64,000 bases of DNA. Origin: Leifsonia sp. NPDC080035 (GTDB lineage: Bacteria > Actinomycetota > Actinomycetes > Actinomycetales > Microbacteriaceae). Each line of letters opens with the position of its first letter. The first letter of the stretch is position 1. Under the pieces are notes generated by a model. The model was given only the letters and a program-made list of their open reading frames with translations, made no database searches and was not told the origin of the DNA. Shown piece after piece: positions 7,496 through 15,880 of this stretch. The translations under genes and the position numbers were made by a program. The stretch spans positions 2,232,001 to 2,296,000 of the forward strand of contig NZ_CP157390.1 of the NCBI RefSeq assembly GCF_040050925.1, given 5' to 3'.

Positions 7496-8658
7496 CGGCC
7501 GACACGAGCGGGAACGACGGCCGCAGCGCCGACGGCGGACTCCGCCGCCGCGACGAGAGCCGGGCCGGGGAACGGCTGAGGGCCGGCATCGTCGGAGGCG
7601 GGTTCATGGCCGAGGTGCACTCGCGTGCGATCCGGGCCGCCAGGGCGGAGCCGGCGGGCATCGTCTCGTCATCGCCCGAGCGCGGAGCCGAGGCAGCCGA
7701 GCGGCTGGGCATCGGGCGCGCCTATGGCTCGCTGGAGGAGCTGCTCGCGGACGACGGCATCGACGTCGTCCACGTCACCACTCCGAACGCGCTGCACGCC
7801 GAGCAGACGCGGGCCGTGCTCGCCTCCGGCAAGCACGTGGTCTGCGAGAAGCCCCTGGCCACCACCGTCGCGGACGCCGAGGGAATGGTCGCGGCCGCGG
7901 CCGCGACCGGCCGCACGGCCACCGTCCCGTTTGTGTACCGCTACCACCCGCTCGTGCGGGAGGCGCGCTCGCGGTTCGCAACCGGCGCGGCCGGCAGCGT
8001 GCTCAGCATCAACGCGTCCTACCTGCAGGACTGGCTGCTCGCCTCCGCTGACGACAACTGGCGGGTGGATGCGGCGCAGGGCGGCCGCTCCCGGGCGTTC
8101 GCCGACATCGGCTCGCACCTGGTCGACCTCGTCGAGTTCGTCAGCGGGGACCGGGTGAGCCGGGTCGCGGCGACGACCAGGACCGTGTTCACCGAGCGCG
8201 CATCCCACTCGGGCATCACCACGGAGGACGCCGTCGCCGTGGTGATCGAGACGCGCTCCGGCGCGATCGGCACGCTGCTCGTCTCACAGGTGGCGCCCGG
8301 CCGCAAGAACCGGCTGTGGCTGGAGATCGCGGGCACCGCGGAGAGCGTCGCGTTCGACCAGGAGCAGCCGGAGACCCTGTGGATCGGCCGCCGCGCGGGC
8401 ACCACGATCGTGCCGCGGGACGCCGACCAGCTGAGCGAGGACGCCGCACGCCTGTGCGTCGTCCCGTCCGGCCATCCACAGGGCTACCAGGAGGCCTTCA
8501 CCGCGTTCGTCGCGGACACGTATGCTGCGGTCGCGGGGGAGACCCCGGAGGGACTGCCGCGCTTCGCGGACGGACTGCGCGCCGTCCGCGTCACCGACGC
8601 CGTGCTCGACTCCGCGGAGTCGGGCACCTGGATCGAGATGGGAACGCACGATGACTGA
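7492..8658 (+). CDS. Gfo/Idh/MocA family oxidoreductase with N-terminal extension
   Basis: The 388 residues carry a charged 30-residue extension before the Rossmann motif (AGIVGGGFMAEVHS), then CEKPLATT and a substrate-domain motif AFADIGSHLVDL. It is the third member of this family in the locus. The GTG start overlaps the previous stop; the next gene's ATG overlaps its 3' end by eight bases, so the four genes form one operon. The extension may mean that the true start is an internal codon, but the overlap spacing favours the annotated one. Confidence 0.9.
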   Translation: MTADTSGNDGRSADGGLRRRDESRAGERLRAGIVGGGFMAEVHSRAIRAARAEPAGIVSSSPERGAEAAERLGIGRAYGSLEELLADDGIDVVHVTTPNALHAEQTRAVLASGKHVVCEKPLATTVADAEGMVAAAAATGRTATVPFVYRYHPLVREARSRFATGAAGSVLSINASYLQDWLLASADDNWRVDAAQGGRSRAFADIGSHLVDLVEFVSGDRVSRVAATTRTVFTERASHSGITTEDAVAVVIETRSGAIGTLLVSQVAPGRKNRLWLEIAGTAESVAFDQEQPETLWIGRRAGTTIVPRDADQLSEDAARLCVVPSGHPQGYQEAFTAFVADTYAAVAGETPEGLPRFADGLRAVRVTDAVLDSAESGTWIEMGTHDD

Positions 8659-9706
8659 CCAGCTTCATCAGGGTGAGCAGGCCGCCGCCGAGTCCGGGAG
8701 CACGCACCCGGTCACGCTCTTCACGGGGCAGTGGGCAGACCTCACGCTCGAGGAGGTCGCCCGGTACGCGAGCGAGTGGGGCTACGACGGCCTCGAGATC
8801 GCGTGCTCGGGCGAGCACCTGGACGTGTGGCGTGCCGCGGAGGACGACGCGTACCTGCAGGGGCGCCTCGACATCCTCGACCGGTACGGCCTGAAGGTCT
8901 GGGCAATCTCCAACCACCTCAAGGGGCAGGCCGTCTGCGACGACCCGATCGACTTCCGCCACCAGGCCATCGTGGGCTCGAAGGTGTGGGGCGACGGCGA
9001 CCCGGAGGGCGTGCGACAGCGCGCGGCCGAGGAGCTGAAGCTCACGGCGAAGGTGGCCCGCAAGCTCGGCGTTGACACGGTGGTCGGCTTCACGGGGTCG
9101 AGCATCTGGCCGTACGTGGCGCAGTTCCCGCCGGTGCCCGCCTCGGTGATGGATGCCGGCTACCAGGACTTCGCCGACCGCTGGAACCCGATCCTCGACG
9201 TCTTCGACGGCGAGGGCGTGCGGTTCGCGCACGAGGTGCACCCGTCCGAGATCGCCTACGACTACTGGACGAGCGTGCGGACGCTGGACGCGATCGACCA
9301 CCGCGAGGCCTTCGGCTTCAACTGGGACCCGTCGCACATGATGTGGCAGGACATCGACCCGGTCGGCTTCATCGTGGACTTCAAGGACCGCATCTACCAC
9401 GTGGACTGCAAGGACACCCGCCTGCGGCCGCGCAATGGCCGCGCCGGTGTGCTCGGATCCCACCTGCCATGGGGCGACCCGCGGCGCGGCTGGGACTTCG
9501 TCTCCACCGGCCACGGCGACGTGCCGTGGGAGGACGCCTTCCGCGCGCTGACGTCCATCGGCTACACCGGCCCGATCTCGATCGAGTGGGAGGACGCGGG
9601 GATGGACCGGCTGCACGGGGCGAAGGAGGCCGTCGGCTACATCCGGTCGCTGCTCTGGAAGCAGCCGACCGCGTCCTTCGACGCCGCGTTCAGCAACCAG
9701 GACTGA
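8651..9706 (+). CDS. Sugar phosphate isomerase/epimerase (xylose-isomerase-like TIM barrel)
   Basis: A 351-residue TIM-barrel protein, longer than the first isomerase of this operon. Likely metal ligands fall in FAHEVHPSEIAYD, FNWDPSHMMW, IYHVDCKDTRL and ISIEWEDAGMD, a spacing typical of the AP-endonuclease-2-like sugar isomerases. It ends the four-gene operon. Long relatives next to Gfo/Idh/MocA genes take part in keto-sugar, inositol-type or glycoside deglycosylation pathways; no small CarC/DgpC-like partner subunit is present here. Confidence 0.9.
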   Translation: MTDQLHQGEQAAAESGSTHPVTLFTGQWADLTLEEVARYASEWGYDGLEIACSGEHLDVWRAAEDDAYLQGRLDILDRYGLKVWAISNHLKGQAVCDDPIDFRHQAIVGSKVWGDGDPEGVRQRAAEELKLTAKVARKLGVDTVVGFTGSSIWPYVAQFPPVPASVMDAGYQDFADRWNPILDVFDGEGVRFAHEVHPSEIAYDYWTSVRTLDAIDHREAFGFNWDPSHMMWQDIDPVGFIVDFKDRIYHVDCKDTRLRPRNGRAGVLGSHLPWGDPRRGWDFVSTGHGDVPWEDAFRALTSIGYTGPISIEWEDAGMDRLHGAKEAVGYIRSLLWKQPTASFDAAFSNQD

Positions 9707-9761
9707 CGCCTCTCGGGGCCAGGGTGCCCGCCGGGGTCGGCTCCGTGTCCGAGCCTCTCGT

Positions 9762-9774
9762 TAGGCTCGGACGG
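9762..9774 (+). promoter_or_regulatory. -10 element TAGGCT with leaderless start
   Basis: TAGGCT ends 6 nt before the GTG of the pentapeptide-repeat gene and no Shine-Dalgarno sequence fits between them. The -10 is also part of a small inverted repeat (GAGCCT...AGGCTC). This is the clearest example of the leaderless geometry seen at sixteen genes in the window. Confidence 0.65.
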
Positions 9775-10361
9775 TGGAGATCATCCGGGGTGAGGACTGG
9801 TACGGGCGCGACCTCGACGGCGCCGAGTTCGACGGCGTGGAGTTCATCGACGTCGACATGACCGAGCTGCGCGCGACCGGCGCGGCGTTCACGGGCTGCA
9901 CGTTCCGCACGGTGCGCTTCAACGTGGCGGAGTTCACGGATGCGGCGTTCTCGAACTGCACGTTCCAGGGCTGCAACTTCTTCGACGCCACGTTCGTGCG
10001 CTGCAAGCTCACCGGGAGCAGCTTCACCGGCTGCGACTTCGCGCTGCTGAAGGTGGAGGGCGGCAACTGGTCGTTCGTCGACCTGTCCGGCGCTGAACTT
10101 CGCGGCGCCGGTTTCACCGGCGTGCGGCTGCGGGAGGCGGACCTGACCAGGGCGCGGTGCGCCGAGGCGGTGTTCGCGGGATGCGACCTCTCGGCGGCGG
10201 CCCTCGCCGGTGCCGACTTCAGCGCGGCCGACCTGACCGGCAGCGACCTCACCGGCGTCGACCCCGAGGGCGTGCTCCTGCGCGGTGCGACGATCGACGT
10301 GCGCCAGGCGGTCACGCTCGCCGAGGCGTCCGGCATGATCGTGGTGCCGACCCCCGCCTGA
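9774..10361 (+). CDS. Pentapeptide repeat protein
   Basis: About 25 tandem pentapeptides with the A(D/N)LXX / (C/A)XF pattern cover residues 8-165, for example GCTFR, NCTFQ, GADFS, AADLT and GSDLT. They predict a right-handed quadrilateral beta-helix. Length is 195 residues. Some pentapeptide proteins (Qnr, MfpA) protect gyrase from fluoroquinolones, but most have no assigned role and nothing here proves gyrase binding. Start GTG is leaderless. It stands alone, convergent with the ABC exporter operon. Confidence 0.9.
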   Translation: MEIIRGEDWYGRDLDGAEFDGVEFIDVDMTELRATGAAFTGCTFRTVRFNVAEFTDAAFSNCTFQGCNFFDATFVRCKLTGSSFTGCDFALLKVEGGNWSFVDLSGAELRGAGFTGVRLREADLTRARCAEAVFAGCDLSAAALAGADFSAADLTGSDLTGVDPEGVLLRGATIDVRQAVTLAEASGMIVVPTPA

Positions 10362-10391
10362 GCCGCGCGGCCCGTCCGCCGCCGGGCGCGC

Positions 10392-10450
10392 GCCGAGTCG
10401 CAGGTTGTTGTCGCCTCTCGGGCGGGAAAGCGACGTTTTCCTGCCCCTCG
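10392..10450. repeat. Dispersed intergenic hairpin element, copy 1
   Basis: The first 29 bases match positions 40926-40954 with only a few differences (shared core GCAGGTTGTTGTCGC). The element folds back on itself: 10394-10414 pairs with 10430-10450 at about 14 of 21 positions. Both copies sit between convergent genes, so a bidirectional terminator or RNA-processing role is plausible. Confidence 0.7.
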
Positions 10451-10478
10451 ACGGTCCAGCCCTGTGGCCGGACGCAGC

Positions 10479-10512
10479 GACGCCCGCTCCCGGTGTCGCG
10501 GGAGCGGGCGTC
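10479..10512. terminator. Strong 14-bp stem-loop, terminator of the ABC exporter operon
   Basis: A perfect 14-bp GC-rich stem (GACGCCCGCTCCCG) with a 6-nt loop lies 18 bp beyond the stop of the minus-strand ABC ATPase gene and downstream of the pentapeptide gene. There is no T-tract, as usual in high-GC actinobacteria. Confidence 0.8.
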
Positions 10513-10530
10513 GGGTCAGCCGGGCCGGGG

Positions 10531-11202
10531 CTAGGCCACGTCCTTCACCTGGCCGTGCTTGATGTGCAGGCGGCGCTGGGCGCGCTTCGCCACGGCGGTG
10601 TCGTGCGTGACGATGACGAGGGTGAGCCCACGGTCACGCCAGAGACCCTCGAGCAGGTCCATGATCTCGTCGCGGGTCTCCTCGTCCAGGTTGCCGGTCG
10701 GCTCGTCCGCGAGCAGCACGTCCGGGTTCTTCACGAGCGCCCGAGCGATCGCGACGCGCTGCTGCTGACCGCCGGAGAGCTCGGAGGGCAGGTGGCTGCC
10801 GCGGTCGGCGAGGCCCACCGAGGCGAGGGCCTCGGCCGCCCGCCGCTTGCGCTCCTCGCTACCGATCCTCAGCGGCGCGAGCGCGGTCTCCACGTTCTCC
10901 TGGGCGGTGAGCGTCGGGATGAGGTTGAACCCCTGGAAGACGAACCCGATCTCGTTGGCGCGGATGCCGGTGAGCCTGCCGTCCCCGAGCTTCGACAGGC
11001 TCGCCTCTCCGAGCTCGACCGATCCGGAGGTCGGTCGGTCGAGGGCGCCGAGCATCTGCAGCAGCGTGGACTTGCCGCCGCCCGTCGGACCCTGGATGGC
11101 CACGAGCTGGCCGTCCGGGATCTCGAGGGTGACGTCGTTCAGGGCGAGCACCTCGCGCTTGGACTGGGTGTACTTCTTGGTGACGTTCGTGAGCGTGTAC
11201 AC
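10531..11202 (-). CDS. ABC transporter ATP-binding protein, MacB/LolD type
   Basis: This 223-residue ATPase has Walker A (GPTGGGKST), the signature LSGGQQQRVAIARAL, Walker B (VLLADEPTGNLD) and a switch His (VTHD). The GGG in Walker A and the length fit the LolD/MacB/FtsE subfamily, which energises FtsX-like permeases. Start GTG has AAGGAG 5 nt upstream. It is the second gene of an operon with the permease that precedes it on the minus strand. Confidence 0.93.
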   Translation of the reverse strand: MYTLTNVTKKYTQSKREVLALNDVTLEIPDGQLVAIQGPTGGGKSTLLQMLGALDRPTSGSVELGEASLSKLGDGRLTGIRANEIGFVFQGFNLIPTLTAQENVETALAPLRIGSEERKRRAAEALASVGLADRGSHLPSELSGGQQQRVAIARALVKNPDVLLADEPTGNLDEETRDEIMDLLEGLWRDRGLTLVIVTHDTAVAKRAQRRLHIKHGQVKDVA

Positions 11203-11231
11203 GATGACTCCTTCTTCTCGTGCCGGCCTGG

Positions 11232-12800
11232 TCAGGCGACCGAGCGCAGGGCGGCGGCGGGGCGGAGGCGGGAGGCGCGCCAGCCGCCGATGGCACCGGC
11301 GAGCAGGCCGCCGATCACGGCGAGGGCCACGGCGCCGACGATGATCCAGACGGTCACCGGGGCGTGCAGGGCGATGTCCGCGGATGTGGATGCGGCCCGC
11401 CGGGCGCCGGCGAAGGCGCCGCCGCCACCACCGAAGCCGCCCGCGGCCCCGAAACCGCCCTCGCCGCCTCCGGACGTTCCGGTGCCGGCACCGCCCGCGC
11501 CCGCTCCGGTCCGCTGACCGGCAGCCTCGGCGAAGCCGGAGCCGATGCTGCCGGTCAGGGTGGGGGAGATCACGTTCACGATCAGGACGCCGACGAGACC
11601 GACCGCGACGCCGATGACGCCGCCGATGAGCCCCTGCACGACCGACTCGCCGGCGACCTGACCGACGATGCGGCGGTTGGACCAGCCGATCGCCTTGAGC
11701 GTGCCGAACTCGCGGGTGCGCCGGGCGACGCCCGAGATGGTGAACAGGATCGCGATCAGGAACGCCGCGGCGAGCACGATGACCGACAGCCAGGTGCCGA
11801 GGTTGGCGATGAGCTGTCCCGCGCTGCCGAGCGAGCCCGAGACGCTGGAGGCGAGGTCGGCCTGGGTGCTGACCGTCGCGCCGGAGATCGACTTCGTGAG
11901 GTCCGTCTTGATCTGGTCGATGTCGCTGGCGGATGCGGCGGTGACGTAGACGGCGGAGACCTTGCCGGTCTGGCCGGAGAGCTTCTGCGCCACATCCAGC
12001 GGGATGTAGGCGTTCGACGCGGTGGTCGAGTCCGCTCCGGTGGCGGTGACGACGCCGACGACGGTGAAGTTCGTGCCGCCGATCGTGATTGTGTCGCCGA
12101 CCGCTTTGCCGGCGGTCTTGGCGTAGGCCGCGTCGAGCACGACGATGTCCTTGCCCGCGTCGGCGGAGGTGAAGGTCCGCCCGCTGGAGAGGGTGACGGA
12201 GGAGAGCGGTCCGACCGACTTGCCCGCGGGGTCGAGCCCCATCACGGAGAACGAGTCGACGGTGAACGAGCTGCCGCCCGCGCCGTCCGCTCCGCCGGTG
12301 GGCGGGGCGGTGGGCTGCGCGGCCGTGCCGCCGGCCTCCCGCTGCTCGCGCATCTGCTGGAAGTTCGGCAGCGTGCCGCTGAAACTGGTGTTGGTGAGGG
12401 AGAGGACGGCCGCGGCGGCGGAGACGTTCTGCACCTTCTCGGCGGTGGTCAGGGTGCTCGCATCCATGACGGTCGCGCCGCGAGTGGGCTCCAGCCGAGA
12501 GGTGTTGACGCTCCGGCCGGTGCCGGTGTCCTTCCCGGCGTTCGCGCCGAAGTCGAACCGCGGACCGCCGCCCTCGCCCTGCTGGGCGGTGGCGTTCTGG
12601 GCCGTCGCCGGCTGGGTGATGGTGATGTCGGTCCCGACTCCGTAGACGGACTGCAGGACACTCGCCTGCGCCTCCTTGACACCGGCGGAGACCGCGTTGA
12701 CGATGATGACGAGCGCGATCGCGAGGGCCATGCCGATCGCGATGATGACCGTCTGCTTGCGGCGATTGAGCAACTCGCGCCGCAGATATGTCCCGAACAT
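11232..12800 (-). CDS. ABC transporter permease, FtsX/MacB-like
   Basis: A 522-residue permease with one N-terminal transmembrane helix (about residues 16-38), a large extracellular MacB-periplasmic-like domain (40-310), and C-terminal FtsX helices near 320-345, 375-415 and 480-505. A Gly-rich loop (residues about 429-468) is inserted before the last helix, unlike most family members. The ATPase is the next gene. Such exporters work as mechanotransmission pumps for peptides, lipids or antibiotics; the flanking two-component system suggests envelope-stress control. Start ATG has GGAAG upstream. Confidence 0.92.
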   Translation of the reverse strand: MFGTYLRRELLNRRKQTVIIAIGMALAIALVIIVNAVSAGVKEAQASVLQSVYGVGTDITITQPATAQNATAQQGEGGGPRFDFGANAGKDTGTGRSVNTSRLEPTRGATVMDASTLTTAEKVQNVSAAAAVLSLTNTSFSGTLPNFQQMREQREAGGTAAQPTAPPTGGADGAGGSSFTVDSFSVMGLDPAGKSVGPLSSVTLSSGRTFTSADAGKDIVVLDAAYAKTAGKAVGDTITIGGTNFTVVGVVTATGADSTTASNAYIPLDVAQKLSGQTGKVSAVYVTAASASDIDQIKTDLTKSISGATVSTQADLASSVSGSLGSAGQLIANLGTWLSVIVLAAAFLIAILFTISGVARRTREFGTLKAIGWSNRRIVGQVAGESVVQGLIGGVIGVAVGLVGVLIVNVISPTLTGSIGSGFAEAAGQRTGAGAGGAGTGTSGGGEGGFGAAGGFGGGGGAFAGARRAASTSADIALHAPVTVWIIVGAVALAVIGGLLAGAIGGWRASRLRPAAALRSVA

Positions 12801-12910
12801 TGGCTTCCATATCTCTGGGGATTCGACGAATGGGTCGACTGGACGCTAAGTCCGCCCCTTTTCCGGGTTCTATGGCGAAGCTATGGTTTTGCCGAGTGCG
12901 AGGAGGGATC

Positions 12911-13429
12911 GTGTATCAGCGCCCAGTGGTCCGGGAGCGGACGTTCGTGGACGGCGGCGGCAGGCCCATCCCGTACGGGCATCGGTGGGAGGGCTCTCCG
13001 CCCGATGAGGCGTATTCGCGCACGAGCAACACGGAGCGGTACCGGCCGCTGCACGACGTGGCCCGCGCCCTCGTGGACTGGCTCGCCGCCACGTACACCG
13101 TCACGGTCGAGGAGCTCCCGCCGGACGGGGGGACAGCGGGCACGACCGCCGAGCGCATCGTGCGGGTGACACCGATGGATCCGACGGCCGCGCCGCTCAC
13201 GTTCGAGTTCACCGACTTCCCGGGCGTGATCGTGGGCGCTGGCGCGCTCGCGGCGCACGTCGCCCCGCACTGCGGCTGCGACGCGTGCGACGAGGACGTC
13301 CTCGCCGCGGTCGAAGAGCTGGAGCAGTTCGTGTTCGCCGTGGTCGGCGGGCGGCTCCTCAGCGCGGCACAGCTCGCCGAGGCACGCGCACGCATCCCGG
13401 AGGGTGGACGCTGGTCGGCATGGACCTGA
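12911..13429 (+). CDS. Conserved hypothetical protein, probably DUF6226
   Basis: This 172-residue soluble protein begins with a GTG preceded by a near-perfect AGGAGG. Its conserved-looking blocks are an N-terminal IPYGHRW motif, NTERYRPLHDVARALVDWL, and a Cys pair motif HCGCDACDE at about residues 119-127. The pattern resembles the actinobacterial DUF6226 family as I remember it; function is unknown. It is divergent from the ABC exporter and precedes the response regulator by 79 nt. Confidence 0.72.
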   Translation: MYQRPVVRERTFVDGGGRPIPYGHRWEGSPPDEAYSRTSNTERYRPLHDVARALVDWLAATYTVTVEELPPDGGTAGTTAERIVRVTPMDPTAAPLTFEFTDFPGVIVGAGALAAHVAPHCGCDACDEDVLAAVEELEQFVFAVVGGRLLSAAQLAEARARIPEGGRWSAWT

Positions 13430-13508
13430 GGGTGTCTCGCCTCACAGACTGTCCATAGGTTTCGCAAAGTCGCCGTCAAGGGCGCTCCAGATAATGGGAA
13501 AGGTGACC

Positions 13509-14264
13509 ATGAACGCTCGAGCCGCCTCCACCCCGTCCAGCCAGCCGCGCTCACTTCTGCGCCGAGCGGACGGCAGCAGCATCCGCGTGCTCGTCGTCGA
13601 CGACGAGGCGACGCTCACCGACCTCCTGGCGATGGCCCTCCACTACGAGGACTGGGAAGTGAAGACCGCGTCGACGGGGCAGCAGGCTCTGCAGCTCTCG
13701 CGCGAGTTCAAGCCGGACGTGGTCGTGCTCGACATCATGCTGCCGGACATCGACGGCCTCCAGGTGCTCTCCCGGATGCGCGCCGACGGCAACGAGGCGC
13801 CCGTGCTGTTCCTCACCGCGAAGGACTCGCTCGACGACCGCATCGCCGGCCTCACCGCGGGCGGCGACGACTACGTCACGAAGCCGTTCAGCCTGGAGGA
13901 ACTGGTCGCGCGCCTGCGCGGGCTGCTGCGCCGGTCCCGCGCCGCGGTCGCCGACCAGGACGACCCGGTGCTCATCGTGGGCGACCTGGTCCTCGACGAG
14001 GACAGCTACGAGGTGCACCGCGACGGCGAGCCCATCCAGCTGACCGCGACCGAGTTCGAGCTGCTGCGCTTCCTGATGCGCAACCCGCGCCGCGTGCTCA
14101 GCAAGGCGCAGATCCTCGACCGGGTGTGGAGCTACGACTTCGGCGGCTCCTCCAGTGTCGTCGAGCTCTACATCTCCTACCTGCGCAAGAAGATCGACGC
14201 CGGGCGCGCCCCCATGATCCACACGGTCCGCGGCGCCGGCTACATGGTGAAGGCGGCGCAATGA
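13509..14264 (+). CDS. OmpR-family response regulator
   Basis: A 251-residue regulator with a receiver domain (acidic pair Asp31-Asp32, phospho-acceptor Asp75 in VVVLDIMLPD, Lys105) and a C-terminal winged-helix DNA-binding domain (about residues 155-250, VLSKAQILDRVW). It overlaps the kinase gene by ATGA. An AAAGG lies 5 nt before the chosen ATG. The pair resembles the TcrXY/PhoPR-type systems of actinobacteria, and the neighbouring MacB-like exporter is a plausible target. Confidence 0.94.
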   Translation: MNARAASTPSSQPRSLLRRADGSSIRVLVVDDEATLTDLLAMALHYEDWEVKTASTGQQALQLSREFKPDVVVLDIMLPDIDGLQVLSRMRADGNEAPVLFLTAKDSLDDRIAGLTAGGDDYVTKPFSLEELVARLRGLLRRSRAAVADQDDPVLIVGDLVLDEDSYEVHRDGEPIQLTATEFELLRFLMRNPRRVLSKAQILDRVWSYDFGGSSSVVELYISYLRKKIDAGRAPMIHTVRGAGYMVKAAQ

Positions 14265-15880
14265 CCGCAGCCCGCGAGGCGGGCGCCCCGACCTCCGGCC
14301 GCACCCGCGGCCGGTTCCCGCGTCCCCGGCCCTTCAAGACGTGGACGCTCCGTAGCCGCGTCGTCCTCGTCGTGGTCGCGATGCTCGCGGTGCTCGGCGC
14401 CGTGATCGGCACCGTCAGCGTCCTCGCGCTGCAGAACTACCTGATGACGCGGCTCGACCAGCAGCTGACCAGCGCGCTCGTCCGCGGTCAGCACACGGCG
14501 GACAACCTGTTCGGCACGTCGCCGACCGGCCCGGACGGCATCCGCATCGTCGCGGCGCCGGGACAGCCGACCGGCACGTTCGGCACCATCCGCAGTGGGG
14601 ACTCGTTCCTCTTCCCCGTCATCCTCACCGACCGTCAGTCGGACAGCACGAACAACCAGCCCGCCGCTCCACGCGACGTCGGCGTCCTGCCGGCGGAGGC
14701 GCTGCGCGCCCTGCCCGCGGACGGCAACGCCCGCACGATCACGCTCGGCAACCTCGGCGACTACCGCGTCGCGGCCTACCCGCTGCAGAACGGGGACAGC
14801 GTCATCATCGGGCTGCCGCTCAGCGACGTGCAGGCCACCGTTGGACAGCTCACCCTGGTCATCGTGCTCGTCACGCTCGCAGGCCTTGTCTTCGCCTTCC
14901 TGATCGCGAACGTCGTCGTCCGGCTGGCGATGCGTCCACTGGAGCGGGTCGCGGGGACCGCCGAGCAGGTGGCGAACATGCCGCTCGACCGCGGCGACGT
15001 CGCCCTGTCGGTGCGCGTTCCCGAGGAGGACACCGACCCGCACACCGAGGTCGGCACGGTGGGGGCCGCCCTGAACAGGATGCTCGGTCACGTCGCGTCC
15101 GCCCTCACCGCGCGGCAGGCGAGCGAGCAGAAGGTCCGCCAGTTCGTGGCGGACGCGAGCCACGAGCTGCGCACGCCCCTCGCGTCCATCCGGGGCTACG
15201 CCGAGCTGACCCGGCGCTCGCCGCACGAGCTGCCGAACGACGTCACCCGCTCCCTCGGCCGCATCGAGTCGGAGGCGACGAGGATGACCTCGCTCGTCGA
15301 GGACCTGCTGCTGCTGGCCCGGCTCGACGAGGGCCGCGAGCTCGATCACGACCCGGTGGACCTCTCGCTGCTGCTCATCGACGCCGTGAGCGATGCGCAC
15401 GCGGCCGGCCCGGGGCACACCTGGCGCATCCAGCTGCCGGAGGAGCCGGTGGAGGTGCCGGGCGACGCGCCGCGCCTGCACCAGGTGATGATGAACCTGC
15501 TGGCGAACGCGCGCGTCCACACGCCGGACGGGACCACGGTGACCGCGGCGCTCGCCGTCGACGCGGATGCCGGGCAGGCGGTGATCACGGTCGCGGACGA
15601 CGGGCCGGGCATCCCCGAGGGGCTGGAGTCGACGCTGTTCGAGCGCTTCGCCCGTGGCGACAGCTCGCGCAACCGGGCGACCGGTTCGACGGGCCTCGGG
15701 CTCGCCATCGTGCAGGCGGTGGTGGAGGCGCATCGCGGCACGGTCGAGGTGCGGAGCGTGGCGGGGGACACCGTGTTCACCGTGCGGCTGCCGCTCGCAC
15801 TCCCGGAGACCGCTGCCGCAGGGGAACGGCCGGCGGAGGTGGCGTCCGCCCCGGCCGAGCCGGAGAGCCCCGGCGAATGA
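14261..15880 (+). CDS. Sensor histidine kinase
   Basis: This 539-residue kinase has transmembrane helices at about 30-52 and 190-215 enclosing an extracellular sensor domain, a HAMP region, the dimerisation H-box with phospho-acceptor His301 in DASHELRTPLAS, and a HATPase domain with N-box (MNLLANARVHT), G1 (VADDGPGIP) and G2 (STGLGLAI). It belongs to the TcrY/PhoR class. The start overlaps the regulator stop and its own stop overlaps the hydrolase start, so three genes are coupled. Confidence 0.94.
   Translation: MTAAREAGAPTSGRTRGRFPRPRPFKTWTLRSRVVLVVVAMLAVLGAVIGTVSVLALQNYLMTRLDQQLTSALVRGQHTADNLFGTSPTGPDGIRIVAAPGQPTGTFGTIRSGDSFLFPVILTDRQSDSTNNQPAAPRDVGVLPAEALRALPADGNARTITLGNLGDYRVAAYPLQNGDSVIIGLPLSDVQATVGQLTLVIVLVTLAGLVFAFLIANVVVRLAMRPLERVAGTAEQVANMPLDRGDVALSVRVPEEDTDPHTEVGTVGAALNRMLGHVASALTARQASEQKVRQFVADASHELRTPLASIRGYAELTRRSPHELPNDVTRSLGRIESEATRMTSLVEDLLLLARLDEGRELDHDPVDLSLLLIDAVSDAHAAGPGHTWRIQLPEEPVEVPGDAPRLHQVMMNLLANARVHTPDGTTVTAALAVDADAGQAVITVADDGPGIPEGLESTLFERFARGDSSRNRATGSTGLGLAIVQAVVEAHRGTVEVRSVAGDTVFTVRLPLALPETAAAGERPAEVASAPAEPESPGE

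Noticed and set aside
9774..10361. Assignment of the pentapeptide protein as a Qnr/MfpA-type fluoroquinolone protector
   Set aside because: The repeat pattern alone is not specific, and no gyrase-binding loop or resistance context is present.
10531..12810. A 759-codon frame on the minus strand spanning the ABC permease and ATPase
   Set aside because: Only the last 223 codons are the real ATPase; the rest is an Arg/His-rich shadow of the permease gene.
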